Of a stretch of DNA of 64,000 bases, positions 43,773 to 55,640 are shown in pieces. The DNA lies in contig JAVTVX010000027.1 of assembly GCA_033439265.1 (NCBI GenBank), forward strand, positions 9,253,001 through 9,317,000. Direction: 5' to 3'. The translations under genes were made by a program, and so were the position numbers. Source of the stretch: Dillenia suffruticosa (Eukaryota > Streptophyta > Magnoliopsida > Dilleniales > Dilleniaceae). Positions within the stretch are counted from its first letter, which is position 1. Every line of letters begins with the position of its first letter. The notes under the pieces are model-generated. The model saw only the letters and a list, made by a program, of their open reading frames with translations. It was not told the DNA's origin and searched no databases.

Positions 43773-45150
43773 ATATCATACACATCGCTGTACTTAGTTC
43801 ATATTTTAGATTTTATAATTGAGGAATGTGACTTTGCCAGGACGGTGTGCATGTTCGTAGTGCAGAGGTGCGCATGTGCACATAAGCATGCATATGTGGT
43901 CCTGTGCACATGCTATAAGCCCTCAGCTGTGCTAATTATATCCATTTGTCAGCATAAAGTTATTGATATGAATTAGCAATTTATCAAATATAGTGTCATA
44001 TTTTTGAAAATTCATGGATCAATTATCAAATTATTTGATAACATAGCGTTACAATTTGAAATCATGACAATATAATGGTATAATTAATTATGTTTGTACA
44101 TTAGACATTATGCTACTATTATGTTATTATCTTACTCAAAAATCATGAGATTATATTATTATGTTATTATCTTACTCGAAAATCATGAAATTATATTATT
44201 ATATTATTGAAAAATAAAGACAATCCAAATTAGTTCTTTTGTCAGTCTCATAAATCACATTGCAACTAGGGCAAGTTCTAAAATATTTAAATAACTCTGA
44301 AATCTAAGACACTTTATTTAAATTACTAGTATTTTTATTTTAATTAATAATGATAATTAATTAAGTGAGTAGAGTGAATTTAAATAACAATTACATTATT
44401 TAAATTATAATTTATAATATCTACATTAAATTAAATTGTTCATACAAACTAAGGAAATTACATTAAATTTAATTAATTATATTTAATCAAATTATATCAT
44501 AAACTAAATATAATGGTGGAGAAAATTGAAGAGGAAATTGGAAAGGATAAGAGATGCGCCTTCCCAACTCCTCTTATTGCCCTGCTAAAGATGAATCTTC
44601 ATCCATGTGTACCATTGAGATTAATACGATTAATACCTATTAATACCTCAGCACAACCTTTCGAGTTCATCATGCAGAACCAAACCACCTCTAATCCCAG
44701 TTCAACCACTAATTTTACATGTAGCATTATTTAAAATTAATAATTATTTAAAATTACTAATATTACAAAATATCTCTAACATAATATTTCACATTTCAAA
44801 TTTCACATGGAACATCATTTAAATTACTAATATTATAATATTTACTAATATTGATAACCATAATTTTATATTTTGACACTAACATAGTATCCTCCACACA
44901 TCAACTTATCAAACACCTAAATTGGTCATTATTTGGTAAAACATATAGTAATATATATAGTAATATATATTATATAGTAATGTAAGATTGATATTATTAT
45001 GTTATTGAAAAATGGTACATTTGTATCTCAAAACAATTCTAAGTTTTTTGCAAATTTTTTGTACTTTTATTAATCCATCAACTAGATAAAGTTGGACATA
45101 TCACCAATTAATCCAATAACTGCAATAATGTTTTTCAAGTTAAATCGAAA
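43773..45150. other. AT-rich DNA, no gene recognised
   Basis: A weakly GC-rich stretch at 43835-43925 with GTGCGCATGTGCACA and GCATGCATATG looks like a decayed version of the GCATGC islands. TTATGTTATTATCTTACTC is repeated at 44120 and 44160. No coding similarity. Confidence 0.5.
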
Positions 45151-45164
45151 TATCATATCACTGA

Positions 45165-45925
45165 GTGACATTTCATAGCCATTTTCGCAAACAAATTTTC
45201 AAAACTCTTTTTCTGTGTCTTTTTTCATTACAAAATTTTTTTGGACACGTTATTACTTTTACCTGCCTCTTTTTGATTAAACACTTTAAACATTATCCGT
45301 TTAAGTCAATACACATGATATTTTTAGTCAATACTCCTTTTTTCCATATGTGTTATTTCTCATATAGTTACTAATGCAATTTTTAAGACTTGTTATGACT
45401 TGTTACTTTGCAATTACTATGTTTCATGTAATTTTTATGACTTGTTAACTTTCCCATATGTGTTATTTTCCATATGTTTTTAAGATTTGTTAATTTTCCT
45501 ATATGTGTTATGTTTCATATGTTTACCAATGCAATTTTTAGAATTTGTTATGACTTGTTTCCTTACAATTACTATGTTTCATGCGATTTTTACGACTTGT
45601 TACCTGTATCAGAACACTCGTGGTTTGTTTCTGCTTTGCACGCTAGCCATGGTAACTTAATTTAATTTAAATCAATTGATTAGATTATTTTTTAATTTAG
45701 TTTTCACTTAAATTTTTATATCAAAATCTAATTTTTGTGACATAGGATGCACTTGTTACCATTTACTATACCACTTGTTATAGCAATATCACTTGTTACC
45801 ACTTGTGACCATGCCTTATAGCCATATCGCTATATATGAGGCACCGAATTAAAGTAGACCAAATAAAAAATATAAAAATAGAGGAGAAAAATCTATGATT
45901 GCATAATGTGTAAATGAAATTTATT
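45165..45925 (+). repeat. TTGTTACC-family repeats, + orientation
   Basis: CATATGTGTTA and ACTTGTTA(C/T) words recur irregularly; 45750-45830 has four ACTTGTTA(C/T)(C/A) words followed by a GAATTAAAGTAGACCAAATA-type core. It lies directly after the C-terminus of the TNP2 pseudogene, as a CACTA subterminal region would. Confidence 0.55.
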
Positions 45926-45949
45926 ACATTTTGTATATACATACATCTC

Positions 45950-48170
45950 ATCGTACTCTATCAATATCACCATGATCATTCATCTGTATTGATACATCTA
46001 CTCCCTCTTCATCAATATTAGTCCAAACCCACACCAGATTGTTTGAGGGGTTACTTTCTGAATTCAGATGTTGATTCATAATTCCATCGCCCATATCCAA
46101 TTAATCTCTAACTTTGACATACTTTATAACAAGTCATCCTTTTTGTTATTCATCAGCTATAAAAAATAGCATTTTGCTTGGGATGCTGACATATAAGGAT
46201 TATCCAGTAAATCGGTACCCATATGATTTAGATTGGTGAAACGCACAAGTGTTGAACCAAATCTATCATTATTGCATGCTCGTTATAAGTCGATCCAATC
46301 ACACCTAAATAACACAAATATATACATTTCATTTTAGTTTACTTGAATGATTTATCGTGACATTCTATAATAATTAACTTTATCTTTAATGGGCCTTTTA
46401 TCCCTCGTACTTACATAATTAACGTCATGCACTGCTATCACAACTCCTAAATTCATATCCATTGATTACATACTTATTATAATTTCTAACCAATGGATTT
46501 GGTCTACGAGCGATCTATTTAATTTCATATGTAATCTCTTCAAGGTATTTTAGATTCGTAACCTGGAAAGAAATCATATCAATAAAATAAATTAATAATA
46601 TTAAAAAGATTAACTATTGACATCTTACCATGTAAAAAGAAAAAAAAAACTAATAATATTAAAAAGATTAACTTTTGATACACTTACGCGATGACTAAAC
46701 TAGATACTAAAGTCTTTACTAGAAAATTTGTCAATTTGAAAAGTATTTAACTTCTTCTCATGATTTATTCTTCGAATATGTTGCATATGTTCCCTTCATA
46801 TGAAACAGCACATATACATTATATGATATTAGAGATTAATATTCATAAATATATAACAATGTATACTTACAATCTAAAGGAGTCATTTGAGTCACTATTA
46901 AATAGTATGTATCTATGCATTGCTGCAATGATTTTTCATCGAGATGAATTTGATATATTTCTTTTCTTTTTTGTGTTTTAACAAATCTACGTATCCTTAT
47001 TCCCCAAGAGCCTTCTAATAGTTGTTAAAGTGAACTCATCTTTTCCAAATGCAATGTAGTTGTCATCATTCCACAATAGATGATTAAATTTTGTTTCAAC
47101 CTCGTCTAAATATTTTGAACATAATAGCAAGCATTCGTTTGCTATATAGCCTTCCGCGATAGAGCCTTTAACGATAGAGCCTTCAGGTTGTACTCTATTA
47201 TATACATAGGATTTGAGTTGAAGCAAGTATCGGTATACATATACATTGTATTACATGTATTTGATTGTTAAATAAAATGAGCATCATTGTTAAATAATTG
47301 ATCAAAATAAAATAAACCTTTCAACTAGATACATCTACCTATATGTCACGGGTCTACCAATCCTTACTTGTTAAGTGCACGATCAAGTGTATCATGCTGG
47401 TAAAAAATGGAGGAAAAATCTTTTGAAATTCACACATAATTTGTGGAACTAATGCTTCTAATTGCTCAAATTCATGTGGGTCAAGTGCCCTAAAGCAAAG
47501 ACATTTAAAAATGTTGCAAAGTTTAATAATAACAAAATCAACATTATTAGGCAATGATCCATGAATTGCTATGAGAATAAACTTTTATATCAAAATGTGA
47601 TAATCATAACTCTTTAGATCTGTTAACTCTGTTACTTCAATTAAACACATCTGAAGATCTTAGTGGAACACTCATAAGGAGGTTTTAAGTCCTTCAAAAC
47701 CTTAAAAAATGTATCTTTCTTCTACAAGGTTACATGATAACTTTAGACAAAAATATGTTCGTAAAGTTTGGTATACGTACATGTAGATCTTTTCTTATTT
47801 CCATCTCTTCAAGAACAAGTCTAGTCCTACAATTATTTTTATACTTTCTTTTTTGCCCGAGAATTGTACCAATAATTATATCAAAACAATTTTTCTCGAT
47901 ATGCATAATGTCAATATTATTTCTAATTAAAACACTTTCCCAGTAAAGCAAATGAAACAATATAATCTTTTTTTCCCCATCTTTGCATGTCATTGGGACT
48001 TGTTAAGTCAATTTCATCTCATTCTCGCAACACATCAATTCCAGATCATTGTTTAGGAATAACTCTAAATTCATCTGTCCCATCAAAAGAATATTTATCA
48101 TACCTGAATGAATGAGTTGACTCCAACCATCTTCGATATCCAATATAATAATACTTCTAGCCATGATATA
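45950..48170 (-). pseudogene. CACTA (En/Spm) TNP2-type transposase pseudogene
   Basis: Minus-strand pieces follow the order of TNP2 proteins. 47730-47993 reads LFHLLYWESVLIRNNIDIMH and then IEKNCFDIIIGTILG (expected L-P-Y-W-x-x-N-x-L-R-H-N-L-D-V-M-H-I-E-K-N). 47354-47554 has EFQKIFPPFFTSMIHLIVHL. 46987-47226 has LKSYVYNRVQPEGSIVKGSI and AEGYIANECLLLCSKYLD. 46750-46850 has LNTFQIDKFSSKDFSI, and 45960-46310 has the Asp-rich C-terminal part (FTNLNHMGTDLLDNPYMSAS). Stops and frameshifts separate the pieces. The Asp-containing catalytic block D-V-M-H is changed to D-I-M-H. The N-terminal half is missing where copia-3 begins. Confidence 0.8.
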
Positions 48171-48173
48171 ACT

Positions 48174-49910
48174 ATTGAGAATAATATTCAACTAGAGGGG
48201 GTGAACAATTGAATGTGGATCTTTTGTGCCTTTTTGAAATTTAGAACTTGTAACAAAAGAAAATAAATGATAAAGAATAGAGAACACCAAAACTTTTTAT
48301 AGTAGTTTCACCAAACTCGGTGTACACCTACTCCTAGACTCCCCCTTGATTTTTCACTAACAACTCAAGGATATAAACTTGAATGTAGATTCAAGTTCAA
48401 CCTTCACAATGTTTCTACCCAACACTATGTTTCAATCCCTCATAGATTAACTTTACGCTCTCAAGACTAAAAGCAGTGATTCTCACTCTTTAGTCTTTTG
48501 ACATTTTGTTCGAATTAAAGAATAAATCCTCAGATGTGACAAATTGTGAATAGGTTTTTAAAATTTTTAGACAGATACACGAATTTAAGAACATAAATAA
48601 ATACAGCAAATGTAAATGAGGATTTTTTTGAATATTCAATCAAGCAATCATTTCGTCTCTATCTCTTCTTAGCTTTAGCTCTCTAGTATTTATTGATGTA
48701 TTGAAGAGATCTGTCGGAGGTTGATGAGGGTTGTTGTGTTCGAACGTTAAGCAATTAATGTCCTCCATTCAGGCTCTGCAACACTACTCATTTTTTGTGC
48801 TGAACCTCCATTCCTTCACTAGCGCCACTTTTGTTTTAGCCAATCAAAACAAGTTTGTGCTGCATTTGAATGTTAGTTTCGATAGAAATGGAAATGTTTT
48901 AGAAAATCACAAAACAAAGTGGCTATTTAGTTCAAATCTGTTTCCCAGATTTGTTTTCTGACAATATCGGATTGACATGTTTAAGAGAGATATCGACCTG
49001 AATTCAAAAATTTGTAGTGTATTTTTGGACAAATAGGTTAACAAGATTGCATTCAGGTCGACAAGGTCATGCACTAAATAAAATAGGTGGACATACATAT
49101 TTAAATTGGTCAATGCGTGTATGCATGTCGATAAGCTTGAGAACAGGTCGATGTATGAGTTTAAATAGTCAATAAATATCAAGTCGATAAGTCTACTGTA
49201 TACATCGACATGTTACTATACACATATAAAATTTGTGGACCTATCTCCTAAAATTGGTTGATATGTGAAGGTATGTTGACAATGTCAGATAGCAGGTCGA
49301 TGTGTGATACTTAAACAACACGACAACATGTTGACATGTCTGTGTCTCACATCGATATGTTCCTGTGTCTTCTTAAAATTGATGTACATGACTCATAAAA
49401 TAAGTCGATTTGTTGTTTTCATGTTGCCAAGGTAAAAACAGGTCGATGTGTAATACTTAAGAAAACAAGTGAAACGAGTTGACAAGTTATCAGGTACATC
49501 AATGTCCCAGTGATTTTGCCTATTATGTGTCGATGTCTATCAAGGATATGTCAATGTGCTTCTAAAATTGTTCGACATATCACTCTTGATTTGTCCACCT
49601 AAGACTGTTCAGGTCGATGTGAGAAATGGGTCGATTTATTTGTAGGTGTGTCGATGTGTTTTTACTTAGCTATTTCTATGGTATTCCTATGACTCAGGTC
49701 GACAAGGTATGCTCATTAGGTCGATGTGTTTAGATTGAGTTAAAATTAGTCGATATAAGGCTTAAATTGGTGGACCTGTGATGCAGGTCAATGTGTTCTA
49801 AGATCAGGTCAACATGATATGCAGACTTCTGATTTCTTATTTCTTTTCTGATTTTCTTTGAACTTATTTTCTTTCTTTCTCTCATCATCAAAACTTTTTC
49901 TATTTCAACA
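48174..49910 (-). repeat. copia-3 3' LTR with clustered GTCGA motifs
   Basis: On the minus strand the LTR starts TGTTGAAATAGAAAAAG after the polypurine tract and ends near 48174 after CACCCCCTCTAGTTGAATA, as in SIRE-type LTRs. Length is about 1.74 kb. Between 48990 and 49830 the + strand has GTCGA 14 times, mostly as AGGTCGATGTG or AGGTCGACAAG, with many near-matches. The low-coordinate border is uncertain by about 10 bp. Confidence 0.7.
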
Positions 49911-49926
49911 ATCTCCCCCTTTTTTA
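49911..49926 (-). other. copia-3 polypurine tract
   Basis: Minus-strand TAAAAAAGGGGGAGAT abuts the LTR start TGTTGAAAT. Confidence 0.85.
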
Positions 49927-50820
49927 TGATGACAAAACTCCCAAAGATTTTCCTATACTCTTTGATCCATTTTGATTCAACCTAGATAACATTTGCTTCA
50001 CTTAGCATTACAATTGGAAGTCTGCACTTAGTCACTTGCACATTTAGACTAGCACTCACTTCTACACTTATCACCACACACTTCGTCTGCTCACTTCACA
50101 CTTTACACTTCTCATATTTTTCTCCTCTTTTTTGTTATCAACAAAAAGAGGCACAAATACTTAGACAGTACTTGACAAATGTGAGATTTCACTTTTACAC
50201 ATACTGCATAGCATAGCACACATTTCCTCTCTTGATAGTATAACATACATTTACACATACTACACATTTACACATACTGTATTTCAGAGGACACTGTACA
50301 TTTCTCCTTGACACATACTACATATATGTACTCTACATACATCTAGCTTCAGTTTATCTTCTTACTTCCTGACACATTTGCACACAATTTATTGCAGCCA
50401 TCATTCACTTACACATATATATATCTGCACACTTTAGCATATCAACCTATACTCCCCTCAATTATTAGTACATATACTCCCCTTCAATCAGTCTCTACAC
50501 ACACTATACATACTCCTCATCAATTAATACATACACTTCACATCAATCAGTATACATACTTCACATCAGTACATAGCCATTTCAGAAAGATCAACAGAGT
50601 TACCTCCATTTATTACACATTAAAACAGTATTGCTTCATATAAAAAAAATTATCAATGCATTTCCAATAGATGAACAAATATATAATAAGCTATAAGATT
50701 GCATTGCCAAAGAAAAGTTTACACATCACATGAAAAAAAATCCAAGAAAATAAAAAGAAATGATAAGACAAGTAAAAAGATAACATGTACCTATGCTAGT
50801 AAGACCTCGATGGTTTTGGA
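49927..50820 (-). other. copia-3 spacer between extra ORF and polypurine tract
   Basis: Low-complexity DNA with CACATACTACACATTTACAC-like repeats on the + strand (50000-50560). No coding similarity. Confidence 0.6.
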
Positions 50821-52081
50821 TCATTCTTTAATTTGTCGTTTTCTTTCACCAAAGAGTCTAACTTTTCTTTGACACCTTTAAGTTCCATTTTTAAAAAACA
50901 ACTCATTTGGTCTATCATAGTCTGTCTTTTTTCAACGTTTTGTAATTTTTTCCATATCATCTCAAGAGTGATTGGTTGGATGCTTGAGGATTCACCTTCC
51001 TCTTTCTCTTACTTTCTCTGGTGCATTTTTAGTACCATCTTCAATCTCTTCAGCCTGTCTTTTGTTTCCTCCCCCTTCTTTTCTCACCCAATCTCCTTCA
51101 CTGTTAATCATCCACCTTGTTCTCAACATTGAAGATAGATTGACTGCATTCTTCTCACTCAACTCAATTACCATATCTTTATCCAATTCCATAAGATTTT
51201 TGGATAAAATGTCAGTGATAATGCTAGCATATAGCAAAAGAGAGTTCTCAGACCTATGTACAACTATCATAAAGTGAGGAACTATGAAGTGCAGTTCGAG
51301 ATTCTTTTTATTCATGATATAAGTCATTAACAAAAAATCTTCTCTTGAAACAGTTGTGTAGCTTCCTCCTCAAGGTCTTAACACATGAGATATAATCAAT
51401 GTAGGACATGTTCATAGAAACAAAGCTCTGTGACACTAGTGTTCACAACAGTCAAGTTTTCATCACCAAAGACAATCTTAGCATTTTTCAAATAGCTAGA
51501 TTTCATGTAGAGTTCACATTCATCATAAGATACCCAAGCAATACCACTCTCTCGACATATATTTCTAGGAGTTACTTTAACTTCCTTTCCATTTACAAAA
51601 GTTTTGAATCCACATGAGACATAGTGATCATCCAAAATTATTCATGTCTCATTCTTAGTTTCATCAGAAGTCACTTCAAGGTTGTTGTAAAACAGTTCAA
51701 CAGCCTTCTCATGAATTTATTTGTTGGGGTTCAGAAGCGAATTAGGGCATACCTCAATTAGATGTTCTTCATACTGGAAATGTACCTTCTTTAAGAACAC
51801 CTAATCGATCAATCTTCCATGATTAACCATTCTCTTCAAAAATTCATTGTCATACAGTTCACTTTGCTCCTACTTTGCTCCATTGATTGAAATTCATGGG
51901 TGTTGAATTGCGGGGTTGGTTGCAAAGGAGGAATGAGGGGTTTCGTGATTTTCGCAAAAGAGGGCTTTGAAGACGAACCTTTGGCCGTGGGTTTCATGGA
52001 TTGTTTTGAAGATTTGGAAGGTTTCTTGATAGGCAATTTCATCTTCGGTGCCATGGTAAATTCATTTCTTGCAAAAATCAA
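50821..52081 (-). pseudogene. copia-3 extra ORF (plant transposon protein type), broken
   Basis: Minus-strand pieces: 51836-52081 starts MIFARNEFTMAPKMKLPIKK and is basic and Pro/Ser-rich; 51396-51635 reads SCGFKTFVNGKEVKVTPRNI and SYDECELYMKSSYLKNAK; 50992-51333 reads IVVHRSENSLLLYASIITDI and a basic C-terminus; a short coil follows. This resembles the conserved ORF carried between pol and 3' LTR in SIRE-like elements and listed as putative plant transposon protein. Its role is not known; an envelope function has been proposed for some such ORFs. Copia-4 has the same ORF. Confidence 0.6.
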
Positions 52082-52520
52082 AAGATCTAGGGTTCAATTT
52101 AGCGATTAGGGTTTCAATTTTGACACATTAAGGTTTCAGGAGAAGAATTTGAAATTTGGGATGAATAGTTGGATAGGTTAATGTGTCAGCCATTCATATT
52201 CCATTCTGTATGTCTCAAGTCGTCATCTTCATATGCACATCGACCTATTAAATGGTTTTATAAGTTATCGGGTCGACACATTGTTAAAGGTATCGACCTG
52301 CCTACCTATTGCTGTGCAAGTTGACATACTTAAATTCATGTTGATGTGTCAGTTTCTGATTTTTATTCCAATTGTCAAGTCGACAAACTTTTCAAATCCA
52401 ATGACTAGCAAGTCGACATGACTTTACACTCCTTTAATTTGTCGACATATTTAAGAAAGAGGTCGATCGGAATTTCGTTTTTCATTTCTGTGAGTGCTCT
52501 ATTTTTTATACCTTCTTTTC
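52082..52520 (-). other. copia-3 spacer between RNase H and extra ORF, with GTCGA motifs
   Basis: GTCGAC or GTCGAT occurs five times between 52270 and 52465 (for example GGGTCGACACA, CAAGTCGACAAA, AAGTCGACATG). The same motif fills the LTR. No coding similarity. Confidence 0.6.
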
Positions 52521-53170
52521 TATTTCTTTATTCTATCATTCTTAATTCCCTTTTGAGTTCACAAAATCTATTTTTATCCAAAAGTTTGATAAGGATGTTA
52601 GCAATTTGTTTTTTAGTCTCAATATACTTAAAAACAATTTCATTTTTCAGAACATTATCTCTGATAAAGTGATATCTCACTTCAATGTGTTTGGTTTGCG
52701 AAAAATGAATTGGGTTCTTTGTTAGGTTTATTGCACTTGTGTTATTATATTTAATTGATACACAGTCGAAATCTAACCCATAGTCCTTCATTTGGTGCTT
52801 GATCTAAAGGATCTGTACAGTACATTGTCCAGCTGAAATATATTCTGCTTCTGTTGTTGACAATACTACACTATTTTGTTTTTTGGAAGACCATGATACC
52901 AATATGTTTCTAAAAAATTGACAAGTTCCACTGATATTTTTTCTATCTATTTTTCATCCAGTAAAGTCAGCATCACAGAATCCATAAACTGAAAGTTTGA
53001 ATTTTTGTCATACCGAAGACCTAAATGTGTGGTTTCTTTTAGATATCTAAAGATTCTTTTGACTACTACTAAGTGAAATTCTTTTTTATCTGATTGGAAT
53101 CTAGCATAAAGACATATACTGAATTGTATGTCTGGTCTTGAAGCAGTAGGATACAATAGAGATTCAATCA
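52521..53170 (-). pseudogene. copia-3 RNase H
   Basis: 52528-52791 reads SAINLTKNPIHFSQTKHIEV and RYHFIRDNV, the conserved C-terminal RNase H block. 52947-53171 reads LLYPTASRPDIQFSICLYAR and FQSDKKEFHLVVVKRIFRYL, the tether before RNase H. The catalytic Asp region between them is in another frame. Confidence 0.8.
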
Positions 53171-54200
53171 TGTTTCTGTATATTTTTGGCAGATTGATTT
53201 ACCATTTTCATTTTTGTCTATTTTTATGCTTGTGCTCATTGGAGTAGCATTTTCCTTGCAATCCGTGAATCCAAATCTTTTAATAAGGTCATTTGTATAT
53301 TTTGAATGATTTATGAAAATTTCATTCTTTGATTGTTTAATTTGAAATCTAAGGAAATAATTTAATTCTCTCATCATACTCATTTTAAATTCTCCCTATA
53401 TTTTAGTTGTAAATTCTTCTCATATTTTTGAACTGGTTACTCTAAAGATTATGTCATCTATGTATATTTGGATTATCAGAAAATTTTTTTCTTTTCTTTT
53501 GATAAATAAGGTTTTATATATCTTTTCTCTTTCAAAATTATTTACAATTACGAAATTACTGAGCCTTTAATACCAAACTCTAGGAGCTTGATTCAGACCA
53601 TACATGACTTTGACTAATTTGTAAACATATTTAAGGAATTTTGGATCTTCAAAGTCGGTGGTTGTTCAACATATACTATTTCATTCAAATATCCATTCAG
53701 AAATGTACTCTTAATATTCATTTGATATAGTTTAAAGTTTATTTAACAAAAGAATGCTAGAAGCATTCTGATTGTTTCTAATCTAGCCACCGGAGTATAT
53801 ATTTCATCATAGTAAATTCTCTCTTCTTGACTATAATCTTTTGCCACTAATCTTACCTTATTTCTCGTGATTGTTTCATACTCATCAATTTTTTTTCTAA
53901 AAACTCATTTAGTTCAAATCGCAGACTGATCTGAAGGTCTAGGAACAAAATTCCATACTTTGTTTCTTGTGAATTGATTTAATTCATTTTGCATAGCCAT
54001 TAACCAATTTTCATCTTCTAAGGCTTCCTTCACATTTTTTTATTCATTCTGAGAGATGAAGGCTATGTATTCAAATTGATTCTGCATGGCTAATCTAGTT
54101 CCACGCTTAAGCCAACATCTCCTATAATGTTATCTGCGTTTACATCTTTTCTGATTTGGGTTATTTAATTTTATTTTCTTGTTGAGTTTTATCTTTTTCT
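53168..54200 (-). pseudogene. copia-3 reverse transcriptase
   Basis: 53168-53383 reads MRELNYFLRFQIKQSKNEIF and KYTNDLIKRFGFTD. The catalytic motif is Y-I-D-D (53453-53464, minus strand; context IIQIYIDDII) and is intact. N-terminal RT blocks follow up to about 54200 with stops. Confidence 0.8.
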
Positions 54201-55222
54201 TCTTGTTCGATAACTTCATTTGTTTCATCCTTTTTGGGAATTTATGTCAATAGTGAGGTTCAGTTCATTTAGTTTTTCAGAAATATCTTCATTATCTAAT
54301 CTTCTTTGACTAGAATCATTTTCTTCATCAAATTCAACATGGATTGATTATTCTACTATCATGATTCTTTTATTATACACTCCATATGTCTTACTTGATG
54401 TGAAATATCTTAAGGAGATTGATTCATCACTTTTGGTATCAAATTTTCTTAAATCTTCTTTTCCATTGTTTAGAACAAAGTATTTACATCCAAAAATTTT
54501 AAAGTATGCTATGTTTGACTTTCTTCTTTGTAAAGTTCATAAGGTATTTTCTTTAAGATTGGTCTTATTAGTACTCTATTTAGAATGTCACAAGTTATAT
54601 TTACTACTTCTGCCCAAAAGAATTTTGACAAGTTATGCTCACAGAGCATTGTCCTAGTCATTTCTGGGATTGTTTTATTCTCTCTCTCTACCACTCCATT
54701 TTGTTGAGGTGTTCTAGGTGTTGAAAAGTTATGGTCAATACCGTGACAGCTATAAAATTCTTTCATAGTTTTATTTTCAAATTCTTTACCATGATCACTT
54801 CTAATACTTTTAACTAATATTCATTTTTCATTTTAAATTTTTTTGCACAATTTGATGAATGTCTCACTAGTTTCTTCCTTTTTGGCAAGAAATAGAATCC
54901 ATGTGTATTTAGTGTAATCATTAATAATTACAAAACTATATTGTTTTTTATCTAAACTTTGAGTTCTAGCTGGACCAAACAAATAAGTGTGAAAAAGTAC
55001 TAAAGAGTTGCTAGTTGATACATAATTTTTTGGTTTGAAAGAGATTTTTGTTTGTTTTCCTTTCATGTAGGCATCACACAATCTATCCTTTTCAAATTTC
55101 AATTTTGGTAGAGCTTTCCTAACTAACTTAGAGATTATGTCCATACTCACATGTCCTAATCTTCTATACCATAGTCATGATGTGTTTTTACTTACAACAA
55201 CTAAATATGATTCATTTGAAAT
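54201..55222 (-). pseudogene. copia-3 integrase
   Basis: 54833-55150 reads KLKFEKDRLCDAYMKGKQTK and IINDYTKYTWILFLAKKEET (zinc-binding end and first core block). 54509-54766 reads FSTPRTPQQNGVVERENKTI with the third catalytic residue Glu kept in V-V-E-R, and AEVVNITCDILNRVLIRPIL. A frameshift separates the two. Confidence 0.85.
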
Positions 55223-55640
55223 TTATAAGTGTTTTAAATCTATCACATTTATGTTTCCTCTTCTGTGACTAGTGAAATTTACAATACTAGAGGATTTGTC
55301 AATAATAAAGCATGCATCAAATTCAAACATGATTGAATAACCTTTGTCACACAATTGGTTTACACTTAACGGACTAAATTTAAGACCAGAAATGATAAAA
55401 ACATTTTGAATTTGAGAATCAGTGGACTTACCTCCTATGTCGTTTATTCCGATGACTTTTCCTTTTGAGTCGTCACCAAAGGCCACATTTCCTCCTTTCT
55501 TGCTCTCGAGATATGAGACTTTTGATATATCTCCAGTCATGTGTCTTGAACATTCACTATTTATGTACCATATGATTTCCCATGAGATTCTCTTGATTTT
55601 AAACATACCTGCAACAAATTCAATCACACTTTTGCCTTTG
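55223..55640 (-). pseudogene. copia-3 protease and start of GAG-pre-integrase
   Basis: 134 open codons with WYINSECSRHMTGDISKVSY, then GNVAFGDDSKGKVIGINDIG and LKFSPLSVNQLCDKGY. The protease active site, normally D-S-G-C-S, is N-S-E-C-S and therefore lost. Confidence 0.85.
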
